A DNA stretch of 64,000 bases, taken from the NCBI GenBank assembly GCA_031841125.1, contig CM063109.1:25763321-25827320 (forward strand). Direction: 5' to 3'. This DNA is from Acanthococcus lagerstroemiae. Taxonomy: Eukaryota > Arthropoda > Insecta > Hemiptera > Eriococcidae. Under the pieces are notes generated by a model. It was given only the letters and a program-made list of their open reading frames with translations, did no database searches and was not told where the DNA came from. Numbering within the stretch: position 1 is the first letter of the stretch; each line of letters opens with the position of its first letter. Both the position numbers and the translations under genes were made by a program. This document shows, piece after piece, positions 43,440-54,909 of the stretch.

Positions 43440-46400
43440 GACTTCTTGCCTTTATACCAAGCAGCACTGAGGAAATCCCTAAGTCTGCTAGTACTCAGTG
43501 TTGGCATAGAAGAGACGCTTTCACAAATCAGCGGTCTAGTTGATCCTCAATATGTGATCATTCAGTCAAAAGCTATAAAAATAAATACAAATCTTACAAA
43601 CCCATAAAAAGGAAGTATTGCGCCACATACCAGTGATTCAAGATAAGAGGGATTTGGAAATTTCGATAGATCCAGAACTTTCACAGAAAAATATCAAAAA
43701 AAAATCTGGTGTTTGGTATTTCCATTGAAAAGCGTTTCCACGAAGCAACGGCCAGGTCTAGTGTAGATCCACATGATCATTCAGAAGCTGTAAAAATAAA
43801 TTTGCATCATCAAAGTTCGGGGTAGCAATACAAAACAAGAGCTAATGAAAAAATGAATTCTGTCACCTATAAGACAGTAAAATTTGTACATCACATAGTT
43901 TTATATCTTGCAAACGAATTTTCTAAGATCCAAAACTTCCAGAGAAAATCCAAAATCTGCTGGTATTAGGTGATTGCATAAAAGAGGCGCTTCCCCTCGG
44001 CAAGCTGTATAAATAAATTTGTCGTATCACAATTTCGGGGGAAAATTCAAAAGCCAATGAAAAAATAAATCCTCTTACTTACAAGGCACGTGAATTGTCA
44101 CACCACTCACCTCATACTTTCATGTCCAGCGACGAATTTCGGGAAACTCGACTGATCCAAGACCTCCACAGAGAAAATCCAAAATCTGTTCAAGCAAGAG
44201 CTTGGCTGTATCCGTATTCGGGGAAAAAATTCGAAAGCTAATGGAAAAATGAGTTCTCTCTCTTGTAAGGCAAGTAAATTGTTACAACACCACATACTTT
44301 CATGCCCAGCGGCGAATTTCGGAAAACTCGACTGATCCAAAAGTTTCACGGAGAAAACCCAAAATCGGTTAGTACTCTGTGTTGGGATAGATGGCACGTT
44401 CACAAATCAGCGGTCTAGAAAATCCTTTATATATGTGATCATTCAATCAAAGGATAAAAATAATTTTGCTGTGTCTAAATTTTAAAAAAAAAATGAAGAT
44501 AATTAGGAATAAAAAGAATTATTATATACAAATCTGACAAACCCATGAAAATCCAAAATCCGAAGTATTACGCTACATACCAGTAATTCAAGATGGATTT
44601 GGAAACTTCGACAGATCCAGAATTTTATCGGAGAAGCACCAAAAAATGTTAAGTGTTTTGGTGTTTCCGCTAAAGAATTTGAACGAAGCAACGGCCAGGT
44701 CTAGTCAATCCGCTATAATACGATCATTCAGAAGCTGCAAAAATAAATTTGCAGTATCAAAATTCGGGAAAACAATACAAAATGAAAGCTAATGAAAAAA
44801 TGAATTCTCTCACCTAGAAGGCAGCAAAATGTGTATATCTCATATTTTTATATCCAGCGACGAATTTCGGGGAACGCGACAGATCCAAAACTTCCAGAGA
44901 ATATCAAATAGAAGAGACGCTTCCACATGTGGTCTAGGAGATTCTCGATGATTCGATTCTAGCTTGCCCCATCACAATTCGGGGGAAAGTTCGAAAGCTA
45001 ATGAAAAAAAAAAAATCTCATAAGAGGCAGCTAAATTTTTACACCACAGACCACATACTTCTTGTCCAGCAACGAATTTCAGGAAACTCAACAGATCCCA
45101 AATTTCCATGGAGAAAATCCAAAACCTGTTCAATCAAAAGCATTGCTGTATCATAATTCGGGGAAAAAATTCGAAAGCTAATGAAAAAATGAATCCTCTC
45201 ACTTGTAAGGCAGGTAAATTGTTATACCACCACGTATGTCCAGCGACGAATTTCAGGAAACTCGACCAAAGTATTACGCGACCTACCAGTGATTCAAGAT
45301 ACAAGGGATTTGGAAATTTCGACATATCCAGAACTTTCACGGAAAAATACCAAAAAATGCTGATGTTTGGGGTTTCCACTGAAGCGTTTCCACGAAGCAA
45401 CGGCCAGGTCTAGTCAATCCACTAAGATGCGATCACTCAGAAGCTGTAAAAATAAATTTGCAGTACCAAAGTTCGGGGAAGAAATACAAAAAACGAAAAC
45501 GAATGAAAAAATGAATTCTCTCACCTATAAGGCAGCAAGATTTATACATTACAGATTTTTATATCTAGCGACGAATTTTGGAGAACGTGACAAATCCAAA
45601 ACTTCCAGAGAATATCCAAAATCTGCTGGTATTCGGTGATGGTATAGAAGAGGCGCTTCCACGAATTAGTGATCTAGTAGATCCTCGAAGATTCGATCAT
45701 GTAATCTGAAGCTGTATAAATAAATTTGCCATATCACAATTCGGGGGGAAAATTCGAAAGCTAGTGATAAAATAAATTCTCTCACTTATAAGGCGGGTAA
45801 ATTTGTTACACCGCATTCTACATACGTTCATGTCCGGCAACGAATTTCAGGAAACTCGACAGATCGAAAAGTTCCATGGAGGAAATCCAAAATCTGCTAG
45901 TACTCTGTGTTGGCATAGGAGAGACGCTTTCACCAATCATCGGTCTAGTAGATCCTCGATATGAGATCCAGTCAAAAGCTATAAAAATAGTTTTGCTGTA
46001 TCAAAATTCGAAAGAAAAAAAATCATTTAGAAAATTAGAAACAAAATTATTTTGATCTCTAAGGGGCTTGGGAAGACAATATAAAAATCTTACAAACCCA
46101 TGAAAATCTGAAGTATTACGTCACGTACCAGTAATTCAAGATACGAGGGATTTGGAAATTTCAACAGATTCAGAATTTTCACGGAGAAATTTCGGTGTTT
46201 CTGCTAAAGCGTTTCCAGGAAGCAACGGCCAGGTCCAGTCGATCCACTAAGATGCGATCACTCAGAAGCTGTAAAAATAAATTTGCAGTACTAAAGTTCA
46301 GGGAAGCAATAGGAAACAAAAAGTAATGAAAAAATGAAATCTTTCACCTGTAAGGCAGCAAAATTAGTACATCACATATTTTCATATCTAGGGACGAATT

Positions 46401-47686
46401 TCGGCGACAGGTTCAAAACTTCCAGAGAAATTCCAGAATCTGTTTGTATTTGGTGACTGCATAGAAGAGTCGCTTCCACAAATCAGCAGTCTAATAGATC
46501 CTCGATGATTCGATCTTTCGATCAGAAGATGTATAACTAAATTTGTGGTATCACAATTTGGGGGGGGGGGAATTCATTCTCTCACTTAGAAGGCAGGTAA
46601 ATTGTTACACCGAACACTGTATACTGTCATGTCCAGCAACGAATTTCGGGAAACTCAGCAGATCCAAATGTTCACGGAGAAAATCCAAAATCTATTTAAT
46701 CAAATTGTATCACAATTCAGGGAAAAATTCGAAAGCTAATGGAAAAATGAATTCTGTCACTTTTAAGGCAGGTAAATTGTTACAACCCCACATACTTGTA
46801 TGTCCAGTGACGAATTTCAAACTCGACAGATCCGAATGTTCCACAGAGAAAATCCAAATCTGTTCAATTAAAAGCAATAAAAATAATTTTGCTGTACAAA
46901 GATTCGAAAATCAAAAAAATTAAACAAAGTGAACTTATTTATACAATCTAAAAGGGGTCAGATGAGAGGATGTACAAATCTTGCAGCCCATCAAAATGAA
47001 AATTAATATACTACATACCGTTATTCAAGGTGCGATGGATTTAGAAATTTTCAACAGATCCAGAAATTTCATGGAGAAAATCCAAAAAGTGCTAGTGTTT
47101 GTGTCAAAGAAGTGTTCTCACGAGGCAATGGCCAGGTCTACAATTGTTCAATCTGAAATTGTAAAAATAACTTTACTGAGACACAATTTGGGTGGAAATA
47201 CGCTAATGAAAATTCATTATCTCGCCTATAATGCGAAAATCGTTGAAATCAGAAGCTGTAAATGTTATTTTACTGCATCACAATTCAGGGAAGAAATGTA
47301 TGAACCCGAATGAGAAAATTAATTCTCTCACCTATAAGGCAACAAAATTTTTACACCACACTGTTATATTCAGCCACAAATTTCGAGAAACTCGATTAGA
47401 GCCAAAACTTCCGCGGAGAAAATTCAAAATCTGCTGGTACTCGATACTTGCACAGAAGAGGCGCTTCCATGAATCAGCGGTCTAATAAATCCTCGATGAT
47501 AAGATTGTTCAATCGGAAGCTTGAAAAATAAATTTGCAGTATCACAATTCGGGAGGGGAGGGGGAATTAAAAAGTTTATGAAAAAATGAATTCTATCACC
47601 TATAAACCAGCAAAATTGTTACACCACATACTGTTTATATCCAGCGACGTATTTCGCGAAACTCGGTAAATCCAAAACTTCGGCAT
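43440..47686. repeat. Satellite 'GATCCAAAAC', main array
   Basis: About a dozen units carry the core CCAGCGACGAATTTCGGGAA..CTCGACAGATCCAAAAC, with cores near 43911, 44128, 44309, 44853, 45064, 45237, 45562, 45831, 46387, 46629, 46800, 47367 and 47637. The rest of the unit includes AGAAAATCCAAAATCTGCTG, CGGTCTAGTAGATCCTCGAT, CATTCAGAAGCTGTAAAAAT and GAATTCTCTCACCTATAAGG. At least two subtypes alternate: one ends AAGCGTTTCCACGAAGCAAC, the other AGAAGAGGCGCTTCCAC. This gives a higher-order spacing near 700-800 bp. Frames inside are by-products. Confidence 0.85.
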
Positions 47687-48810
47687 GCGAAATCAAACCT
47701 CCATCCGACTTGGCAAATCCAAACATCCAATCCAAAATGCAAACAACTTGATCGCATTCGAAATTCATGAACTTGAACGAAGGAGGCAGGTCACGGAACG
47801 AAGAAGGCAGATCACGACCAGTAATCACAGGCAGCAAACATCCAAAAATATGGCGAACAAAATACATATAACAGTCAAATGATAAACACAGCAACCACAT
47901 GCAGCAAACATGCAAAAATACGACTATCAATCAAATATGTAAGAAACCAAGTATAACAGTCAAAGGACAGGCGCAGGCAATCATTTAGGTGCCGAAATTA
48001 TACATGCAAAATCGACATAACTCACTATACAGGTGCAAAATTAAAGTCAGACTTGGCGAATCCAAGCAACCAATCCAAAATGCACACATGATCAGATCCG
48101 AAATTCTTGAACAATAGAGGCAGACTATGACTAGTAATCACATGCAGCAAACATGCAAAAATATGGCGAACAAAATATGTATGATAGTCAAATGACAAGC
48201 ACGGCAACCACATGCAGCATGCAAAAATATGACAATCGATCAAATATGTGGTAAAATATAAAATATAACAGTCGAATGACAGGCAACAACCAAGATAGAA
48301 CATGACCAGTAACTACATGCAGCAAAAGGAACAGGCAATCATTTATGCAAAATTGACATAACTCACTATACGGGTGCAAAATCAAAACTATCAGACTTGG
48401 CGAATCCAAGCAACCAATCCAAAATGCACACATGATCGGATCGAAATGCTTGAATAATAGAGGTAGATCATGACCAGTAATCACATGCAGCAAACATGCA
48501 AAAATATGGCGAACAAAATATATATGACAGTCAAATGACAAGCACAGCAACCACATGCAGCATGCAAAAATATGACGATCGATCAAATATGTGGTAAAAT
48601 ATAACAGTCGAATGTCAGGCAACAACTAAGATAGAACATGACCAGTAACCACATGCAGCAAAAGGACAGGCAACAGGCAATCATTTGGGTGCCGAAATTA
48701 TACATGCAAAATCGACATAACTCACGGTACGGATGCGAAATCAAAACTCCATCACGACTTAGTAATTCCAAGCATCCAATCCAGAATGCACACGACTAGC
48801 ACAGATCCGA
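47687..48810. repeat. Tandem repeat, unit about 343 bp, just over 3 copies
   Basis: Units start near 47687, 48031, 48374 and 48735 (partial). Each has GACTTGGCGAATCCAAGCA, CAATCCAAAATGCACACATG, ACCAGTAATCACATGCAGCA, AACATGCAAAAATATGGCGA, ATGACAATCGATCAAATATG and GACAGGC..AATCATTT. Cys/Tyr-rich minus-strand frames (92-145 aa) are repeat artefacts. Confidence 0.9.
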
Positions 48811-49210
48811 AATATTACAGAAAATTTCAAGGAGAGATACTTCATGTAAATGATATTGAACTATAACTGATGCCGACGAAATTTGAAATCTCTAGAGTAA
48901 CTGAGCTCAAAAATGTACATCGACTTTCATTGGCTTTGAATACGGGGTGGGGCAGCGGAATAACAACCGCCCAACCAGAGATACGTACGTCGTAGAAAAA
49001 ATGCCTTCGACTGGACGCGAATATTGTAAATAAAATTCCCCAAATTTGTATTGCGACAGGTATAAGGGCGGCGAAGACAATTGTCCAGCTTTCTCACGAG
49101 TGACAGAGAAAATCAAACGATTGTTTAAGGACGTGATATATTGATAGCTGAAAGGGAATCCGTTAGCCGGGAGGGATTTTGACAAAGCTGAAAACAAGTC
49201 AACAAAATTT
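48811..49210. other. Unassigned spacer
   Basis: No gene or repeat supported; composition is more balanced than in the arrays to the left. Confidence 0.35.
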
Positions 49211-49346
49211 CCGAATCCTGGTTAAGGCGGGGAATTTCAAAACTACTTGCCCCAGTCATGACCTTTACGAGGTATGGTTCCGAATCTTGGTCGAGCCGGG
49301 GAATTTCGAAACTACCTGCTCCAGTCGTGACCTTCACGAGGTATGG
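49211..49346. repeat. 69-bp tandem repeat, 2 copies
   Basis: CCGAATC(C/T)TGGT..GGCGGGGAATTTC.AAACTAC.TGC and CCAGTC.TGACCTT.ACGAGG occur at 49211 and again at 49280. Confidence 0.9.
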
Positions 49347-49789
49347 AAATAATTCTGTCGTACAGTGTGTCCAAAAAAATCCAGCTCAAAACAAAGTCCG
49401 CTACTTCATACCAAGAACGTATCATTCGGGAAAGGATGGAAATTCTCTCGAACACAGAAACATCAAAATCAGTTGGAAAAATTGCCCTCAGTGGAGAACA
49501 TTAAAAAAAAAAATCGGGAAATCAGTGGGCAAATTTCTCAGGCCATTAGCTTTTTACTTTTTGTTCTATTGGGACACAGCCATTCTTTAGAAAAATCGGG
49601 AAAAGGTAATATTTTGAGTTGGCAACGAGCTCCTTGCAATCACTTTTTTTCTCTTTTTCTTCCAACTATTTTTTCTGTAATTGACTGCAAAGTGCGTTCG
49701 TGTTGTTAATGGAAATTTCCATGAAATTTATTCCTCCAATCATCTTTAGGCTCTACTAACGTTGTCATTGTTAGTAAGTCTACAATGTG

Positions 49790-49792
<3 letters not shown>
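49347..49792. other. Unassigned stretch
   Basis: Two overlapping 110-114 codon plus-strand frames have no recognised domain and mutually shifted readings. I see no support for a gene. Confidence 0.3.

Positions 49793-49829
<37 letters not shown>
49793..49829. repeat. (TG)n microsatellite
   Basis: About 18 uninterrupted TG units. Confidence 0.95.
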
Positions 49830-49830
<1 letters not shown>

Positions 49831-49927
49831 GATAGATGAGTCGCCGTGCAGCAGCTAGCCGGTTTTTGCTCGAAAAGATTCCGTAAGAAACGCTGCTGAA
49901 ATTTACAAAAATTTATGAATGCAAATA

Positions 49928-50464
49928 CAGTGAAACTTCCATATAACGAACCTCCAAGGGGATAAAAAAAACTTCGTTGTATACAAACTTTTTTTTTTAA
50001 ATTACAGTTCATATGTATGTATAAGTACAGTACTGTACGGTAGACTTTATGCATATTGTATGTAAATACATAATAAAGTGTCTAATTAATTAGGTAGACT
50101 GCAATAATTACAAATATCTTGCTGGACTTAGTTTTTTTATATCTAAAATTTTTGTATCTAAAACTTTTCTCTTCGACATGGTTAACATGTGTTTCAACTT
50201 GGAGAACACCGTCCGATACGAGAAACTGAGAACTTTTAATGAAAGGAAATGCTTACCCGTACATACAGTGCAGTTCTCGTTATCATTTTGGTCATCGGAC
50301 TTGTATAAGCTTAAATTTACCAAAAAGTACTGCACGTGTTTTCAACGTGATTGAAGAATTCGTCCTTCTGAACGGTGAAAATGGAAATTCCAAGGGACCA
50401 GCGAAAAAGTTCGTTATATAGAAAATTTCGTTGTATAGAAGTTCGTTATGGGGGAGATCCACTA
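49928..50464. mobile_element. Tc1/mariner- or pogo-like MITE
   Basis: The left end is CAGTGAAACTTCCATATAACGA. The right end, reverse complemented, is TAGTGGATCTCCCCCATAACGA. Both are followed by repeats of the GTTCGTTATATAGAA type (49970-49985, 50407-50450). The element is flanked by TA on both sides. Size (537 bp), TA target and the CAGTG..ATAACGAA termini suit a non-autonomous pogo/Tigger-like element. No transposase was seen. Confidence 0.65.
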
Positions 50465-50967
50465 TAGCTTCAACTCTCATTACGTTCAGTCGGAGGGTCC
50501 TGATCTATTTGCAGTTTACTGCTTCATATTTATGTTATTCAAAGGAAGATTTTAGTGTCTTCAAAAATTCAATCGGATAATTAGAAGAAATGCTGAACAT
50601 AGTTTTCAAAAATTGAAATTTTAGGTTGAAAATGGACCGTGTGGTACATAAACGAGTACGAAACAGTATCCAAGTATAACATGGTCGTGTGAAAACAGAT
50701 GTAAATATAATAACAAAGCATTTTGAACTCGTTTTGGAAATTTCAGGTTTTCAACCCCGAATAATTTCTGAAGGGAGACAGTTACAGCCACCAGATTTTC
50801 ACGTAATGTGAAGAAGTTTAATGCAACTTCAAGTTGAAAAAAATTAGGGGCCCACAGGTGACAAAATTTCGTGGCCCCCCTCTCAATGAGGGTACCGAAA
50901 TTGTTTATAGCCTAAAACCTATTTCGGGTTCATACGAACACATGCAGAAAGTACGAACCCCCCCAGC
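50465..50967. other. Unassigned stretch
   Basis: AT-rich DNA with no recognised feature, up to the target duplication of the next transposon. Confidence 0.4.
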
Positions 50968-51148
50968 TATTACGGCAGGTCCGTAGCCAGCGACTAGGCA
51001 GACAAGGCGAAACCTTGTCTGACAAGTGCGCTTGCCTTGTCTAGCAAAAAGAAAAAAAATAATGAAAAATTAGAGTTTAAGTATTTTTTGGTCTGATAAA
51101 AATTTTTGACCGGAATCTTCATCCAACATTATTTCTCCATACCGCTAA

Positions 51149-51394
51149 ATGAATGACCGTTTTGTAAAGGATAAATCACTATTTAACATAATTGATGAAG
51201 TTTATAATTTTTCTTTTCAAAATGTTCAAGTGTTGGAAGAACTTTTTAAATTGTACAGTAATACTCAAAAACCATCTAAAGAGGAAATTATCTGTGTCAA
51301 ACGTTATTTTGCCGACAATAATATTTCTACAAAAAATTATTTGACAGAATTATATAAACAGAAGGTTGCATTTAAAAAGACCTATGAATTATAG
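51149..51394 (+). pseudogene. Possible hAT transposase C-terminal fragment
   Basis: An 81-codon frame inside hAT element 1 begins MNDRFVKDKSLFNIIDEVYN and continues VLEELFKLYSNTQKPSKEE. The 'LNDRF..K' opening followed by a helical Lys/Glu-rich stretch resembles the segment before the C-terminal dimerisation region in hAT transposases of the zinc-finger MYM-linked type. Similarity is by eye only. It lacks the catalytic region. Its position inside an element with hAT ends supports the reading. Confidence 0.4.
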
Positions 51395-52029
51395 GTACAT
51401 TACCATTTGTGTATTTGCATGTTTCTCGTCCACAGAGGCGTATTAAGGCGCAAGAAGCCGCTCTAGGCAATATAAAACCTGCCGCCCCATTTGATTAGAA
51501 ATACATTGTAGGAGCACATAGAATCATAAGTGCGCCGAATTTACAATGGCCAGGTGACTATGAACTAAGCTGCTAAAGTGCTAATACCCTTTAGACCAAA
51601 TTGCGGACTTGAATTCACTTCGTTGTTAAGAAAATAATCCTTAGTTTAAATTTACTTATATTGATTGATAGAATAATGCTAAATAAAGAATAGGTATAAA
51701 TCATGACAAAATTTTGTTTAACGAACTACAGAGAGAAAATAAAAAAATGGAAAAATGACTGAAATAAATTATGAAACAAAAATTAATTACAGATTTACAT
51801 AGTGCGTTTTTGATCAGTTCTTGGTTGTCACGTCACTAAAAATTTCGTACGCTTTGATAATTCGGAGGATGGCTATTGTTTCAATATTAATGGACCAAAA
51901 ATGCTGCTGCAGTAGAAATTTTCTTTATAAGTTGACTAGGAAATGTTTGCGAGGCAATTTTCAATAGAAGACTGATAGTAGTTATTAATATCGGCTCCAT
52001 CTCCTATTTTGTGTAGAAGTGTAATTTCA

Positions 52030-53138
52030 GAGAGGTGCCATTGTTCTTTCATCCAATGTTTGTAAAACATTTATGAAAATTCTTAAACATAAAATCTATT
52101 CAATTCTAGACGCCCAACAACCCCTCGAACAGGCGGGTTCTAGGAAAAAGTACAGCATCAATGATCACATCCATACTTTAGGGCAGGTTTTTAAAAAGTC
52201 GAAAGAATCTCAATGCGAGATAGAAGTCATGTTTATAGACGTTCAAAAATCTTTTGATTCACTATACATGATAAAATTTGGATTACATTAAGAAATTAAG
52301 GAGTTCACTGGGGGATAGTTGAAGTTTTGAAAGAAATCTATTCCAAATCGGAAGCTATCATCAGACTGGATGGAAATGAAAAGAAGTTTAAGATTAGGAG
52401 AGGTGTCAAACAGGGTGATCCGCTTTCTCCCGCAACATTTTGAATGCAGTACTGGAGGAAATTCGTAGAAAGGTGGACTGGTGGGGTAAAGCACTAAAAA
52501 TGGTGCTGAAGTAGGCTACTGGCAATTATAAATACCTAAATCATTTGAGATTTGCTGAAGACATTGTTATTATAGGGAAAAGCAGCAGGGAACTTGAAGC
52601 AATGGCGGAGGATTTGAGGAGAGAGAACAAAAAGTTTGGTTTAACAGTTAACTATGATAAAACCAAAATTTTGACTAACATCAAACACTTTGATCTGATT
52701 AGCATAGAGAAAACAATATCGAAATAGTAAAAGATTGTAAGTATCTTGGCCAAAACATAACCATAGAAAATTGAACTAAAAACGAAATCAAAATCAGGCA
52801 AGTCAATGCCTGGAAGGCGTTCTGGGTCCAAGGAGATATTCTTAAGGGAAAACTCAAAATGCTATCTAAAATAAAAATACTTGAAAGTACTGTCTACCCG
52901 GTACTGACCTACGGGATATAAACGTGGGCCTATACTAATAACCAAATACATAAAAATGGAAACAAAAGGTAACATGCCACGTTGAGGAATATATTGGGCA
53001 TAAGATTAAAGGACAAAATTCACGTTTCGGAATTGTTCACTGAAACAAAAACTAAAAACATTGTCAATATCACCAAAAAGCTGAAATTTAACTATGCAGG
53101 GCATGTTGCGAGAGAATCCATATTGAAATGTAACAGAG
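52030..53138 (+). pseudogene. RTE-like LINE inside hAT 2: RT part
   Basis: RT pieces on the plus strand are KYSINDHIHTLGQVFKKSKE and VMFIDVQKSFDSL (52073-52291), IIRLDGNEKKFKIRRGVKQG and DPLSPATF (about 52350-52440), RFAEDIVIIGKSSRELEAM and FGLTVNYDKTKIL (52545-52727), then KYLGQNITIEN, VNAWKAFWVQGDILKGKLKM and LESTVYPVLTYGI (52738-52920). The catalytic loop reads FAED instead of FADD, so the first Asp is lost. Stops and shifts separate the blocks. It continues at 53992 beyond hAT element 3. The 5' limit is uncertain. Confidence 0.82.
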
Positions 53139-53991
53139 CAGTGATGTCCCCATGAATTTTTTTGAGGGGGGCTCTAAATTATGAATAATTTTCCTCATTA
53201 AAAAAAAAACATTTCAGTCAAAGGTCATATTCGCTTCAAAATAGGTCATCGTTTATAAATTCGCAATAAAACCGCAATAAATTTATAAAAAGTATGTAGA
53301 TCGAAAATCCAACGACTTATGGATTATAACGGCGCTTAATATCTCCTTCCAATTGTAAATCGAAAATTCAACAACCCGAACGCATAATGTAAATAGAAAA
53401 TTCAACGACAACCCGAACGCATAAGACAAACTATATTTACAAATCTGATAACAAACATTACAGAGAAAAAACGAAAACAAAAAAAAAGGAACGAGAACAT
53501 TTTCTTTATAAACTAAATGATTGCCGCAATTGGCCACACTGACAATTAGAACGAAAAAGGAAACGATAGGCGGCGCTAAAGGTGGCTTTTATAAAATAAA
53601 AATTAAACGCTGTGAATACCGTAACAAAGTACAAAAAAATTTATTTTCAACAAAATGGATTAAAATTTAAAATAATTACAGACGTTACAGCGGGTACAAA
53701 GGTTTATTTAGTAAATACATTTTAAAAAAATCCTGAGTATTTTTATCACTGTCAGTGTGGTAGGTTAAGGGAACGTAAAAATGTAACAGCAAAAAAATAT
53801 TATGCAACAATTAACAACACTATAAAATTAAAACAGGGACCAATATCTTGATGTATTTTTGATTTTACAAGACTGAATTTTGTTTATTTTAGGTAATTTC
53901 TCGAGGAGGGGCTGAGCCCTTCCTCGATTTTCCTAAAAATTCTTGAGACGGGGCTGAGCCCCGGTAGCCCCCCCCTATGGGAACATCCCTG
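53139..53991. mobile_element. hAT element 3, innermost, TSD TAACAGAG
   Basis: The left terminus is CAGTGATGTCCCCAT. The right terminus, reverse complemented, is CAGGGATGTTCCCAT (13 of 15). Flanks 53131-53138 and 53992-53999 are both TAACAGAG. The element interrupts the LINE reading ..HVARESILKCNRA, which resumes after it with WASEDAKVGRPSKKW. It is 853 bp with no transposase. The right part has GGGGCTGAGCCCC palindromic words. Confidence 0.88.
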
Positions 53992-54160
53992 TAACAGAGC
54001 CTGGGCGAGTGAAGACGCAAAGTTGGGAGACCATCGAAAAAATGGGTAGATGAGGTGATCGCGGTAGCCGGCTCCACTTGGGCACAGAAGGCCGCAAACA
54101 GAAAAATTTGGTTAGATTTGACCAACGCTCACACCCACAATTGGGGGGCTGGGTGAGGAG
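53992..54160 (+). pseudogene. RTE-like LINE inside hAT 2: C-terminal part
   Basis: Continuation of the RT gene after hAT element 3: KVGRPSKKWVDEVIAVAGST then WAQKAANRKIWLDLTNAHTH. This corresponds to the RTE-type end (GRPxxRWxDEI..AG..W...A.DR..W..L.EA). The frame stops soon after, and the 3' UTR probably runs to about 54240. Confidence 0.78.
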
Positions 54161-54679
54161 CGAGACCCCCCCCCTTACGAACCTATCGACCCAATGTGTA
54201 ATTGTTCCGTCGATTTCGTTCCTCCGAGCCCACGAGCTTGTAATAAAAAATTAATTAAAAATATTTTTCAATAGGAACGGACTTTTCGGTCACCCCGTCC
54301 GTATATTACAGAAATCTTTCAAATGGCGTATAGTTACCTCCCTTCCATTTTATTCCTTCACCATTTTCACTCTTCTTATTCCTTTTTCCTTTATTTTATT
54401 TTCTTCTTCTTTTTTTTTGTCTGAAAATTCAAAATTTTGCCACCCTAAAATTTTGCCGCTCTTGGCAGCTTCCTAGGTTGCCTAATGGTAAAAACGCCTC
54501 TGCTCGTCCACATGCGAAGCTACTTTCAGCGTTTTAAATAGAATTCTTACTCCCTCCAGACAAAGCATGTTATTTGGAAGGGAGCCGAATCTTATAGTAC
54601 TTTTCCATATGAAAAGAAAAGAACAGAAAAAAATTGAAGTCGAAAATTTCTTACGTGAATTTCAAAAACGATCGCGACG

Positions 54680-54742
54680 TTTACAATTATATTAATTGTG
54701 TTTACAATTATATTAACTGTAAACACAATTATATTAATTGTG
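54680..54742. repeat. Three 21-bp near-palindromic units
   Basis: TTTACAATTATATTAATTGTG, then TTTACAATTATATTAACTGT, then AAACACAATTATATTAATTG. Each is almost self-complementary, so the block can form alternative hairpins. It lies in the right arm of hAT element 1. Confidence 0.85.
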
Positions 54743-54909
54743 AGTTTCATTCTGCTGAGTGTAATTTTTACAAAAATATATACCTAATTATATCAATGTA
54801 TTTTTCAAGAAACAATGTTTAGGGGGGGGGGAAGTTGGAAAAGTTGCCTTGTCCGAAATTTAACTTGCCTTGTCACAAATGATGGGCTGGCTACGGGCCT
54901 GTATTACGG

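Larger units (their letters stand above)
51433..54502. mobile_element. hAT element 2, nested, TSD CTCGTCCA
   Basis: The left terminus is CAGAGGCGTATTAAGGC. The right terminus, reverse complemented, is CAGAGGCGTTTTTACC. Flanks 51425-51432 and 54503-54510 are both CTCGTCCA, a perfect 8-bp duplication. Near each end are related words (GCCGCTCTAGGCAA; GCCGCTCTTGGCAG). It lies wholly inside hAT element 1. Its own body contains an RTE LINE that is in turn split by hAT element 3. No transposase frame was identified. Confidence 0.9.
50976..54901. mobile_element. hAT element 1 (outermost of a nest), TSD TATTACGG
   Basis: The left terminus is CAGGTCCGTAGCCAGC. The right terminus, reverse complemented, is CAGGCCCGTAGCCAGC (15 of 16). 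Flanks 50968-50975 and 54902-54909 are both TATTACGG, a perfect 8-bp duplication. Subterminal CTTGTCTGACAAG and CCTTGTC words appear at both ends. Without the inserted DNA the element would be about 850 bp. A short transposase-like frame lies at 51149-51394. The termini and 8-bp duplication point to the hAT superfamily. Confidence 0.9.

Noticed and set aside
48188..48625. 145-codon Cys/Tyr-rich minus frame and its neighbours
   Set aside because: Spans the 343-bp tandem repeat; the apparent protein repeats follow the DNA period.
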